9,354 nucleotides of DNA from contig SXXA01000086.1 in assembly GCA_005791325.1 (NCBI GenBank), positions 1-9,354 of the forward strand, written 5' to 3'. Position 1 is the stretch's first letter, and each line of letters opens with the position of its first letter. A program made the position numbers and the translations under genes. The notes under the pieces are model-generated. The model was given only the letters and a program-made list of their open reading frames with translations. It was not told the DNA's origin and did no database searches. Of this stretch, positions 1 to 6,480 are shown piece by piece. This DNA is from Actinomycetota bacterium (GTDB lineage: Bacteria; Margulisbacteria; Marinamargulisbacteria; SXXA01).

Positions 1-48
1 CACCATTTCAGCCCATATTGTGCTTGACATAGACGTAACTCGATTCAT
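1..48 (-). CDS. N-terminal fragment of unidentified protein (runs off left edge)
   Basis: An ATG at 48-46 on the minus strand opens a frame that stays open to the first base of the window and encodes MNRVTSMSSTIWAEMV. Upstream lies a purine-rich stretch, AAAGGGG, six bases before the ATG, which could serve as a ribosome binding site; a second in-frame ATG at codon 7 has no such site. Sixteen residues are too few to identify a family. The Ile-Trp-x-x-Met-Val pattern is loosely like the start of DnaA proteins (a short helix with Leu/Ile-Trp near the N-terminus), but no DnaA boxes (TTATNCACA type) were found in the 181 bases upstream, so I do not assign it. It has the same orientation as the ribF operon and starts 181 bases after the ribF stop, so it could be a separate unit or the next gene of that operon. 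Confidence 0.4.
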   Translation of the reverse strand, partial: MNRVTSMSSTIWAEMV

Positions 49-229
49 TATTTTCCCCTTTATTGAGTAGGATATTGCGTTATTCCCCCCCCCTGACCAA
101 ATCAAACATCCCCCTTCCGACCTTTCCGGTATTCATGGGATCTATGTTGGCCCTATCCAAGTCGTTGTCCCGCCCGTTACGGAGGGGTTGGTGGCGATCC
201 CTAGACGCATTCGGTATGCCCCCGCGACT
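49..229. other. Intergenic region between ribF and the left-edge gene
   Basis: This 181-base spacer holds no convincing open reading frame. Read on the minus strand it contains a run of nine G (85-93 on the + strand as C9), a weak promoter-like pair (TTGGTC, 17 bases, CAATAT) around that run, and the AAAGGGG ribosome-binding-like stretch before the left-edge ATG. I found no strong hairpin followed by a T run, so there is no clear intrinsic terminator for the ribF operon, and read-through into the left-edge gene is possible. Confidence 0.5.
72..100 (-). promoter_or_regulatory. Weak candidate promoter containing a G9 tract
   Basis: On the minus strand TTGGTC and CAATAT are 17 bases apart, in the place expected for a sigma-70 promoter of the gene starting at position 48. 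Both hexamers match consensus only at three positions, so this is weak. What makes it worth listing is that the spacer includes a run of nine G, so a change in run length would change the spacing between the hexamers. The promoter call is inference; the G9 run is directly visible. Confidence 0.2.
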
Positions 230-1075
230 CTATTCCCCTGCTAAGAGCTGCCGAATATCCTCCCGAATTTGTGTAATTAAATCCCGCACCTCTCCAAACT
301 GACGTTCTGGACGAATCATGGGCCCCACATCCACAGTTAACGGTCGCCCATATAAGTTGAGCGACTGATTGGGGATATGCACCTCCAACTGCACCTGCCC
401 ACCACCAAATGTGGGTCTCACGCCACAATTTAACAGTGCAGGCACCCCCCCAGCCACATTAACCTGACACCGATAAACACCCAATGGGGGCAACACCTTA
501 CCTCTGCCCACCCTGATATTGGCAGTAGGAAACCCCAACAACCGTCCCCGACCATCCCCCCTAATCACCCGCCCCATCACCCGATACGGACGCCCCATCC
601 AATGACACGCCTTGTCCCACTCCCCGTTTTGAATGAATTCGCGAATTCGACTGCTTTTAATCGGTTCATTACCCTCTGTCACCAGTGGCACAATATCCAA
701 TGACACCGCCCGACGCTGACACCACGCTTCTAATACGGACAGGGTACCGGCTTGGTTTTTCCCAAAGCGAAAATCCTCGCCAACAACCAAGCCCGTCGGT
801 TGTATTTGATGCCATAGTTCATCTAAAAAAAGATCCGGCTCCAGTTGAGATACCATGGTTGAAAACCGCAAAATCATCAAGGGAAGCCCCATACTATTCA
901 GCTCCCGCAATGTGGTTAAATACGGCACTTGTCGCCCCAAAATAACCGCCTCAGGATGGGGAAAAATGGTCATAATTGCCGTGGCGCGATCCCCCAAGGC
1001 CTGATGCCCGCGATGGTACCCATCAAATACCCCCAGCCCCAACCGGCACCCACGCCGACGGCCATACACCTTCAT
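230..1075 (-). CDS. ribF: Bifunctional riboflavin kinase / FAD synthetase RibF
   Basis: Makes FMN from riboflavin and then FAD from FMN with ATP, in the cytoplasm. The N-terminal nucleotidyltransferase domain shows GVFDGYHRGH at residues 15-24, FPHP at about 38-41, VGEDFRFG at 98-105 and SSRIRE at 141-146. The C-terminal flavokinase domain shows the GFPTAN motif at 181-186, GVRPTFGGG at about 218-226 and the LEVHI segment with the family's catalytic Glu at 230-234. I chose the ATG at 1075 because it overlaps the truB stop as ATGA and has AGAGG four bases upstream; the alternative in-frame start at 1108 would add 11 residues inside truB. The product is 281 residues, shorter than the usual 300-315. 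Much of the loss is between GHQAL and FPHP, where a helix of roughly ten residues typical of the family is missing. It is the last gene of the nusA operon. The family call is firm. Confidence 0.95.
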   Translation of the reverse strand: MKVYGRRRGCRLGLGVFDGYHRGHQALGDRATAIMTIFPHPEAVILGRQVPYLTTLRELNSMGLPLMILRFSTMVSQLEPDLFLDELWHQIQPTGLVVGEDFRFGKNQAGTLSVLEAWCQRRAVSLDIVPLVTEGNEPIKSSRIREFIQNGEWDKACHWMGRPYRVMGRVIRGDGRGRLLGFPTANIRVGRGKVLPPLGVYRCQVNVAGGVPALLNCGVRPTFGGGQVQLEVHIPNQSLNLYGRPLTVDVGPMIRPERQFGEVRDLITQIREDIRQLLAGE

Positions 1076-1773
1076 AAAACCTCTGCTTGACCCAAATAAT
1101 GGGTCCAATTGTCCGACGTAATACTCGCCAAGTCCACCGATTTTGACCGCTCAAATGAGCCAACCGACATCCGAATTAATTGGGATACCATACCAACCGT
1201 TCCACACCGATGGGCCAAATCCCTCGCCACACTTCGTACATATGTACCCTTTGAACACGTCATCGCCAGTCGAACTTGGGGGAATGGCGCATCCGTCGGA
1301 GGGGACACCAGATCCAATGAATGAATGGTGACCATGGCCGTTTTGGGGGTCACCTCCAGGCCTTGACGTGCCATTTCATACATCGGGCGACCGTCTTGTT
1401 TTTTGGCACAAAATACAGGCGCTTCTTGGGCATGGGTTCCACATAATTGCACCATGGCATCCGCCAATTGATTACCAATATGGGGGGGAATAGAGTGAGT
1501 CTGGGTCACCACCCCTTCGATATCCAATGTGTCCGTTTGAACCCCTAGCAACATGGTAAACCAATAGGTTTTGGGCCAAGACTGAATTACATCAATTTGT
1601 TTGGTAGCCTCTCGACCCACAGCCACCACCAATACACCCGTTGCAAATGGATCCAATGTACCGGCATGGCCCACACGTTTGACGCCCGTTACATACCGTA
1701 GGCGATTCACCACCTGAAATGACGTCCACCCATAGGGCTTGTCTATACATAAAAACCCGCTAGGACAAGGCAT
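1072..1773 (-). CDS. truB: tRNA pseudouridine(55) synthase TruB
   Basis: Isomerises uridine 55 in the T-loop of tRNAs to pseudouridine. The product of 233 residues has the family blocks in order: GFLCIDKPYGWTSF at 6-19, the catalytic block GHAGTLDPFATGVL with the nucleophilic Asp at residue 41, GVQTDTLDIEG in the middle, APVFCAKKQDGRPMYEMARQG, and the C-terminal block CSKGTYVRSVARDL. The length fits the catalytic domain alone; the C-terminal PUA-type RNA-binding domain of the roughly 300-residue TruB proteins seems to be absent. An in-frame TAA lies two codons before the ATG at 1773, so this is the only ATG start available; there is no clear Shine-Dalgarno sequence. The gene begins 14 nt inside the end of the upstream DHH gene and ends in an ATGA overlap with ribF, so coupled translation is likely on both sides. 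Confidence 0.97.
   Translation of the reverse strand: MPCPSGFLCIDKPYGWTSFQVVNRLRYVTGVKRVGHAGTLDPFATGVLVVAVGREATKQIDVIQSWPKTYWFTMLLGVQTDTLDIEGVVTQTHSIPPHIGNQLADAMVQLCGTHAQEAPVFCAKKQDGRPMYEMARQGLEVTPKTAMVTIHSLDLVSPPTDAPFPQVRLAMTCSKGTYVRSVARDLAHRCGTVGMVSQLIRMSVGSFERSKSVDLASITSDNWTHYLGQAEVL
1076..1084 (-). promoter_or_regulatory. Ribosome binding site deciding the ribF start
   Basis: AGAGG followed by TTTT stands directly before the ATG at 1075 on the minus strand, inside the last codons of truB. With the ATGA overlap of the truB stop and ribF start it favours 1075 over the upstream in-frame start at 1108. The spacing of four bases is somewhat short. Confidence 0.55.
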
Positions 1774-2713
1774 CTGTTAATGCGGTTAAAATGGTGTCCG
1801 CCGCCTCATGTAGGGGCATACGTAAGGTGAGCCCAGCCGCACGCTCATGCCCACCCCCCCCAAATTGATGGGCCACTTCATTCACAGCAACCCGTTGTTT
1901 CGATCGTAAGTTCACCCGAATATCACCCGATGGCAATGAGCGTAACACCGCCACCACCTCAATCGATTTAACTTGTCTTAAAATGCGAATGACCGCAACC
2001 CCCTCCTCCATACCATCCGGTAAGATGGTGAGTGCCACTTGCCCCGTTGGGTCAAGACGAACCGAATTTAATGCCTGTCGAATCGCCTCTAATCCCGTGC
2101 TCGTTAATGACTCCTCTAAAAATTGGGTGACAAGATTCATATTTCCACCACACTCAACCAACCATCTGACCGTATCAAATGTGGAGGCCGTTGTATTTGG
2201 GAATAAAAATCGCCCTGTATCGGCAACAATCGCCGCCATCCACCAAGTCGCGGCTTGGACTGATACCGGCAAGTTAGCCTCATGGGCCATACACGCCAAT
2301 AATTCCCCAACGGATGATACCGGCTCAATCACCGCATAATCCCCAAAACCGGTATTATCCACATGATGATCCACATTCACCATGACGCCCTGACACGCAC
2401 GCAATGCATCCAGATTGGATACCCGCTTGTCATCCGCACAATCCAATACCCATATCACATCATATTGGGATTGGGGAATCGCCGATACAATATCGCCCAC
2501 GTCCACTTGCAAGTGCAACCACTCTGGAACCGGATCCGCCATCCATGGGTGTACGTGATGCCCCAAATCCTTGAGGCAGGCTGACCAACCCATCATGGAA
2601 CCAATGGCGTCCATATCCGGATCACGATGGGTGGTCACCAAGTGGGTATGAGCACCCTTGGCCAACTGACTAATGAGGTGTCGCGTCTGCTTGGTCTTGT
2701 CGGATAATCTCAT
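1760..2713 (-). CDS. nrnA: DHH/DHHA1-family phosphoesterase (NrnA-type nanoRNase / pAp phosphatase)
   Basis: Members of this family degrade very short RNAs of two to four nucleotides and dephosphorylate 3'-phosphoadenosine 5'-phosphate, using Mn ions; some also act on cyclic dinucleotide products. The protein of 317 residues shows THRDPDMDAIGS at about 28-39, LDCAD at 90-94, the signature NVDHHVDN with DHH at 115-117, VADTGRF at about 163-169, and the DHHA1 glycine-rich block FGGGGHERAAG near 284-294. All expected metal ligands appear present. The ATG at 2713 is taken as start; a TTG one codon earlier is an alternative, and neither has a good Shine-Dalgarno sequence. From the ATG the gene overlaps the end of rbfA by 44 nt, and its own end overlaps truB by 14 nt. 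A DHH gene between rbfA and truB is a familiar arrangement in this operon. The exact substrate (nanoRNA, pAp or pApA) cannot be read from the sequence. Confidence 0.92.
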   Translation of the reverse strand: MRLSDKTKQTRHLISQLAKGAHTHLVTTHRDPDMDAIGSMMGWSACLKDLGHHVHPWMADPVPEWLHLQVDVGDIVSAIPQSQYDVIWVLDCADDKRVSNLDALRACQGVMVNVDHHVDNTGFGDYAVIEPVSSVGELLACMAHEANLPVSVQAATWWMAAIVADTGRFLFPNTTASTFDTVRWLVECGGNMNLVTQFLEESLTSTGLEAIRQALNSVRLDPTGQVALTILPDGMEEGVAVIRILRQVKSIEVVAVLRSLPSGDIRVNLRSKQRVAVNEVAHQFGGGGHERAAGLTLRMPLHEAADTILTALTDALS

Positions 2714-3035
2714 CAATACGTCTTGTCATATCAAACCCACGATCCACTGCCACATCATAGATAAACCGCAACTCTGGACTGGTGACATTTTTATAGCGAC
2801 GACCCAGTTCCCCTTTAATAAATCGAGATGCGGTATCTAATTTGGTTTGGGCCGCTTGTCGGTGATTCTCATTCCCAATCACCGTGAACTTTACGGTTGC
2901 ATGATGGGCATCTTTGGATAACCCAACCTCCGTAATACTAATAAAGGCGACCCCTTGGTCCGCCAACCGGCGATGAATAATATCCGATATTTCTTTTCTT
3001 AAAATGGCATTATAGCGTTGTAACCACCGTGACAT
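2670..3035 (-). CDS. rbfA: 30S ribosome-binding factor RbfA
   Basis: A small KH-like protein that binds the 30S subunit near the 5' part of 16S rRNA and helps late maturation. The product has 121 residues, the normal family size. Recognisable family features are the N-terminal RYNAILRKEISDII helix, the strand ISITEVGLSKDAHHATVKF (about residues 32-50), the middle helix with AASRFIKGELGRR-like pattern, and PELRFIYD before the C-terminal amphipathic segment. It begins in a TAATG overlap with the infB stop (1 nt), consistent with re-initiation after IF2. Its last 15 or so codons, past the conserved core, are read in a second frame as the start of the DHH phosphoesterase. Confidence 0.95.
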   Translation of the reverse strand: MSRWLQRYNAILRKEISDIIHRRLADQGVAFISITEVGLSKDAHHATVKFTVIGNENHRQAAQTKLDTASRFIKGELGRRYKNVTSPELRFIYDVAVDRGFDMTRRIDEIIRQDQADATPH

Positions 3036-4975
3036 TATCGCTTCTTTTCTTGGGATACCATGGATACAATCACATCCCCCTCTTGCAACGATTCAAACCC
3101 ATCCACCACAATGCCACATTCAAAACCAGTTGCCACTTCCTTGGCATCATCCTGAAAGCGCTTTAGGGAATGAAATTTACCTTTAAATACTTCTTTATTT
3201 CCCCTCAAAACCTTGGCCGTGGCTGAACGAATAATTTTGCCAGATATAACATAAGATCCCGCAATCACACCCAATTTTGAAAAGCGGAATAGCTGCCGAA
3301 CTTCAGCCCGTCCCGTTTCAATTTCCTCAAATTCTGGCTTTAATAACCCCTGAACGGCTTTGGTTAAATCATCCACTATTTGATAAATAATGCTGTACAT
3401 TTTAACCTCAACCGATTCGTTGTCCGCCATGTTTTGAGCCTCGGCATTGATGGATACCCCAAACCCGATGATAATGGCATTGGATGCACGCGCCAACATA
3501 ATATCATTTTCGTTAACGGGCCCCGTGGCCGCATGAATAACAGATAACGTAACATCCGTGCTACCCACCTGCCCAATGGAGGCAATAATGGCTTCCATCG
3601 ATCCATTAACATCCGCCTTAATAATTAAATTCAAGCGCTGACCGGCCCCTTGTTCAACCCCATCTGACAATGATTCTAAGGTAATCGGACGATAATGCCC
3701 TTGGGAATCGGTAGCCCGGCTAGTCGCCAATTCCTTGGCATCTTTCTCGCTAGCACATCCCTCCAAAATAGCCCCTGGGGTTGGTACTTCCACCAAACCC
3801 AATACCTCAACGGGTGCCCCAGGTGTTGCTTCATTTACTTTATCGCCACAATCATTGAGCAAGGCCCGAACCCGTCCAGCTGTCGCATCAATTACAAAGG
3901 AGTCCCCCACGCGTATGGTCCCAGATTTTACCAACACCGTTGCAATAGGCCCTTTTTTGCGAGACAGTCGTGATTCAATCACCACCCCTTGAGGCATGCC
4001 ACTGGGATCAGCGCGAAGCTCCATCATATCCGCTTGCAACAAGATCATATCGAGTAAATCAGATATGCCATCCCCATTTTTAGCTGATACTGGCACATAA
4101 ATAGTACGGCCTCCCCATTCTTCAGGTAATAAATCATGATCTACCAGTTGTTGCTTCACCCGATCTGGATCCGCTTCCGGCTTATCCATTTTATTAAGCG
4201 CCACAATAATAGGAACATTGGCTGCTTTGGCATGGTGAATGGCCTCAATGGTTTGGGGCTTAATTCCCTCATCCGCTGCAACCACCAATACCGTAATATC
4301 CGTAATTTGAGCCCCTCTGGCACGAAGCGACGTAAACGCCGCATGGCCAGGGGTATCTAAGAACGTGATCTTACGACCATTAACACCAACCTGATACGCC
4401 CCGATGTGCTGGGTAATACCACCGGCTTCACCCAACATCACATTTGCTTTTCGAATACTATCTAATAATCGGGTTTTGCCATGGTCAACGTGCCCCATAA
4501 TGGTAATAACCGGTGGACGCTCCACCAAAGCCCCCGGATCGCGATCCAATTCTGCTTCTTCAATTCGATCCAAGGCACGGCGAATGGTATCCGTCTCTGG
4601 TTTGGGAGCATCCGTTTCCAAAATAATATTCAATTTTGATGCCAGTTCAATGGCCAAACTTGGTTCTACTTCAGAATTTAAATTTAACAACATTCCCTTT
4701 TCTAATACCGCTCGCATCAGTCGACTTAAATCAACGTCCAACAGGGTGGCCAGCTCTTTTAACACCATGCGATTACCCAAAAAAGGAATGACCCGAGCTT
4801 CTGTGGAGGCATCGGATGCCTCAATATTTCCCGCCACCAATGACTTCACTTGATCGATCATTGTTTGATCCAACCGCTGTTGGGGGTTTTTAAGGCGAAC
4901 TCCCAACTCAGACAATAAGCCCATAATTTCGCGAGGGTGTTTCCCTAAAGAGTGGGCTAACTCATTTACCTTCAT
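3035..4975 (-). CDS. infB: Translation initiation factor IF-2
   Basis: GTPase that brings fMet-tRNA to the 30S subunit and promotes 50S joining. The product has 646 residues, towards the short end for bacterial IF2, because the N-terminal part is brief. Two IF2_N-like modules lie at about 1-49 and 61-121 with only a short linker between them. The GTPase domain begins near 153: G1 GHVDHGKT at 161-168, G2 GITQHIG at 186-192, G3 DTPGH at 207-211, G4 NKMD at 261-264 and G5 SAK at 297-299. The following beta-barrel and C-terminal domains, including VKADVNGSMEAI and the EIETGRAEVRQLF segment before the tRNA-binding barrel, are complete. The ATG at 4975 immediately follows the nusA TAG, in the same frame, with AAGGAG nine bases upstream inside nusA. 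Confidence 0.98.
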   Translation of the reverse strand: MKVNELAHSLGKHPREIMGLLSELGVRLKNPQQRLDQTMIDQVKSLVAGNIEASDASTEARVIPFLGNRMVLKELATLLDVDLSRLMRAVLEKGMLLNLNSEVEPSLAIELASKLNIILETDAPKPETDTIRRALDRIEEAELDRDPGALVERPPVITIMGHVDHGKTRLLDSIRKANVMLGEAGGITQHIGAYQVGVNGRKITFLDTPGHAAFTSLRARGAQITDITVLVVAADEGIKPQTIEAIHHAKAANVPIIVALNKMDKPEADPDRVKQQLVDHDLLPEEWGGRTIYVPVSAKNGDGISDLLDMILLQADMMELRADPSGMPQGVVIESRLSRKKGPIATVLVKSGTIRVGDSFVIDATAGRVRALLNDCGDKVNEATPGAPVEVLGLVEVPTPGAILEGCASEKDAKELATSRATDSQGHYRPITLESLSDGVEQGAGQRLNLIIKADVNGSMEAIIASIGQVGSTDVTLSVIHAATGPVNENDIMLARASNAIIIGFGVSINAEAQNMADNESVEVKMYSIIYQIVDDLTKAVQGLLKPEFEEIETGRAEVRQLFRFSKLGVIAGSYVISGKIIRSATAKVLRGNKEVFKGKFHSLKRFQDDAKEVATGFECGIVVDGFESLQEGDVIVSMVSQEKKR

Positions 4976-6313
4976 CTAAAAATGCTCCTTTAAGGTATTC
5001 ACTTGATCAGTGGGCACCACCGAGCGAGGACCACGTATCACAATCCCCAGATCAGCTGCTTTTTTAATCAAATCAGCTGTTTTAACCTTTAATATCCCAG
5101 CCAACTCAGAGGCCCGCAATGGCTGATCCTCCTCTAATTCTGCATCAACCATGGACTGAGCAATGGCCGTGGCATGATTGACCTCCGACTGGGCATCCTC
5201 TTTCTCTCGATCCTGTCGAATTCGATCTACAATCGACACATGATTTTTGACCTGAAACTCATCTTGGCGTTTTTCAAATTCAGATTCGTTAATAATGTCC
5301 AGTTTCCACCCCGTTAATTTAACCGTTAATCGAACATTAATCCCCGCACGACCAATGGCCAACGACAATTGATCATTCGCCACCACCACCAAGGCCGATT
5401 TTTGGGCTTCATCTAAAATGATCACTTGACTGGCTTTGGCCGGCTTTAAGGCATTTGCAATAAACACTTTTGGATTGGGATCCCAATCCAATACATCAAT
5501 TTTTTCTGCCCCCAACTCTTTAACAATCGATTGAATTCTTGCCCCCAAATGTCCCACACAGGTTCCAACAGCCCCAACGGCAGGATCATTTGACTTAACC
5601 GCCACTTTGGCCCGCTTACCTGCTTCCCTGGCGACACTGACTACTTCAATAATACCATCTTGAACTTCTGGGATTTCGGTTTCAAACAAGCGTTTTAATA
5701 AGCCAGTGTGGGTTCGAGAAATCGCAATGGTGGTACCCTTGGATGCCTTTTCAATCTCCACAATGTACACCCGAATTCGCTCCTTAGCGACAAATTTCTC
5801 TCCGGGTATTTGATCCCTTGGGCCTAAAATGGCTTCGGCCTTACCCAAATTAATCAGGTAACTCATGTTTTCAACCCGCTGAACGGTACCCACTACCACG
5901 GTACCCACTTTGGACTTAAACTCGGAATAAATCATGTTTTTTTCTTCTTCACGAATTCGTTGAACGATCACTTGCCGTGCCATTAACACTGCCGTTCGCC
6001 CAAAGTTGGGTGGGGTTACATCCAACTCCAACTGATCCCCCACCGCCATATTGGGACGGTATTTTGCCGATTCTTCAAGCGATATCTGAGTCGCCACATC
6101 CGTTACTTCATCAACAACCACCAGCTGCTTGTAAATAAATAACTCACCCGATATCGGATTCATTCTTGCCTCAAGATGACACTCTTCTCCCAATACCCGA
6201 CGACTGGCCGTAACCAACGCCTGTTCAATGGCTGACACCAAATCAGATTTGGCAATACCACGCTCGTTCTCTATTTGTGCTGCTACTTGATTAAAATTAT
6301 CGATTACAATCAT
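4976..6313 (-). CDS. nusA: Transcription termination/antitermination protein NusA with C-terminal IF2_N-like extension
   Basis: NusA binds RNA polymerase and nascent RNA and tunes pausing, termination and antitermination. The product has 445 residues. The N-terminal polymerase-binding domain (about 1-125) is followed by an S1 domain (about 135-200) ending in SRTHTGLLKRLFETEIPE, a first KH domain with GAVGTCVGHLGARIQSI at about 247-263, and a second KH domain with NDQLSLAIGRAGINVRLT at 313-330 followed by KLTGWKLDI. After that come a charged linker (about 341-397) and a compact module at 398-445 starting LRASELAGILKVKTADL, which resembles the IF2_N domain rather than the acidic repeats of enteric NusA. 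The ATG at 6313 has GAGGAG nine bases upstream. It is the first gene of the operon; rimP is not directly upstream. The NusA call is firm; the identity of the last module is inferred by eye. Confidence 0.97.
   Translation of the reverse strand: MIVIDNFNQVAAQIENERGIAKSDLVSAIEQALVTASRRVLGEECHLEARMNPISGELFIYKQLVVVDEVTDVATQISLEESAKYRPNMAVGDQLELDVTPPNFGRTAVLMARQVIVQRIREEEKNMIYSEFKSKVGTVVVGTVQRVENMSYLINLGKAEAILGPRDQIPGEKFVAKERIRVYIVEIEKASKGTTIAISRTHTGLLKRLFETEIPEVQDGIIEVVSVAREAGKRAKVAVKSNDPAVGAVGTCVGHLGARIQSIVKELGAEKIDVLDWDPNPKVFIANALKPAKASQVIILDEAQKSALVVVANDQLSLAIGRAGINVRLTVKLTGWKLDIINESEFEKRQDEFQVKNHVSIVDRIRQDREKEDAQSEVNHATAIAQSMVDAELEEDQPLRASELAGILKVKTADLIKKAADLGIVIRGPRSVVPTDQVNTLKEHF
4985..4990 (-). 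promoter_or_regulatory. Shine-Dalgarno sequence for infB, inside the nusA end
   Basis: AAGGAG lies nine bases before the infB ATG and within the last codons of nusA. It is the clearest ribosome binding site in the operon and supports an independent start for IF2 even though nusA and infB share a frame with only one stop codon between them. Confidence 0.75.
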
Positions 6314-6322
6314 GAATCGTAT

Positions 6323-6328
6323 CTCCTC
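6323..6328 (-). promoter_or_regulatory. Shine-Dalgarno sequence of nusA
   Basis: GAGGAG on the minus strand, nine bases before the nusA ATG. It fixes the start at 6313 and lies only four bases downstream of a small leader hairpin (6333-6351), so folding of the leader could affect access to it. Confidence 0.7.
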
Positions 6329-6332
6329 ATAC

Positions 6333-6351
6333 CCAATCTAAGTTTGATTGG
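6333..6351 (-). promoter_or_regulatory. Small hairpin in the nusA leader
   Basis: CCAATC, seven bases, GATTGG forms a perfect 6-bp stem ending four bases before the nusA Shine-Dalgarno sequence. No T run follows, so it is not a terminator. It may set the spacing or accessibility of the ribosome binding site or act as a protein site; this is inference from position alone. Confidence 0.3.
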
Positions 6352-6414
6352 CCATCACACAATGGCCCCTTCACGAATGACGCCTTATCATGGCACAATT
6401 TTCGAAATGAATCC

Positions 6415-6442
6415 ATCTTACGCCAGTTGTGACAATGGCCAA
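6415..6442 (-). promoter_or_regulatory. Candidate sigma-70 promoter for the nusA operon
   Basis: On the minus strand TTGGCC (4 of 6 matches to TTGACA), a 16-base spacer and TAAGAT (4 of 6 to TATAAT) lie about 100 bases before the nusA ATG. The match is moderate, and other weak hexamers occur nearby. It overlaps the candidate outward promoter for mutY, so the two would compete for polymerase if both are real. Confidence 0.3.
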
Positions 6443-6456
6443 GATTCCGTTATGAT
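6427..6456 (+). promoter_or_regulatory. Candidate distal promoter for mutY-ispE
   Basis: TTGTGA (4 of 6) and TATGAT (5 of 6) are separated by 18 bases on the plus strand. Transcription would begin near 6463, giving a leader of about 90 bases that carries the inverted repeat at 6486-6510. Confidence 0.35.
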
Positions 6457-6480
6457 CGGGATTCAGTCCCCTATGACACC

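Noticed and set aside
49..229. Possible replication origin next to a DnaA-like N-terminus
   Set aside because: No DnaA boxes were found in the spacer, and 16 residues are too few to support DnaA.
201..428. Open frame on the - strand overlapping the ribF end
   Set aside because: It lies in another frame within the conserved flavokinase domain and has no recognisable sequence.
1983..2339. 118-codon open frame on the + strand opposite the DHH gene
   Set aside because: Antisense shadow of a gene with strong family motifs; no ribosome binding site and no family resemblance.
4404..4853. 149-codon open frame on the + strand opposite infB
   Set aside because: Antisense to the conserved IF2 GTPase and IF2_N regions; Ser-rich composition fits a shadow frame.
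6458..6470. GGGA-TTCAG-TCCC stem-loop, possible tRNA T-arm or terminator
   Set aside because: Only four base pairs, no tRNA-like arms around it and no T run; expected by chance.
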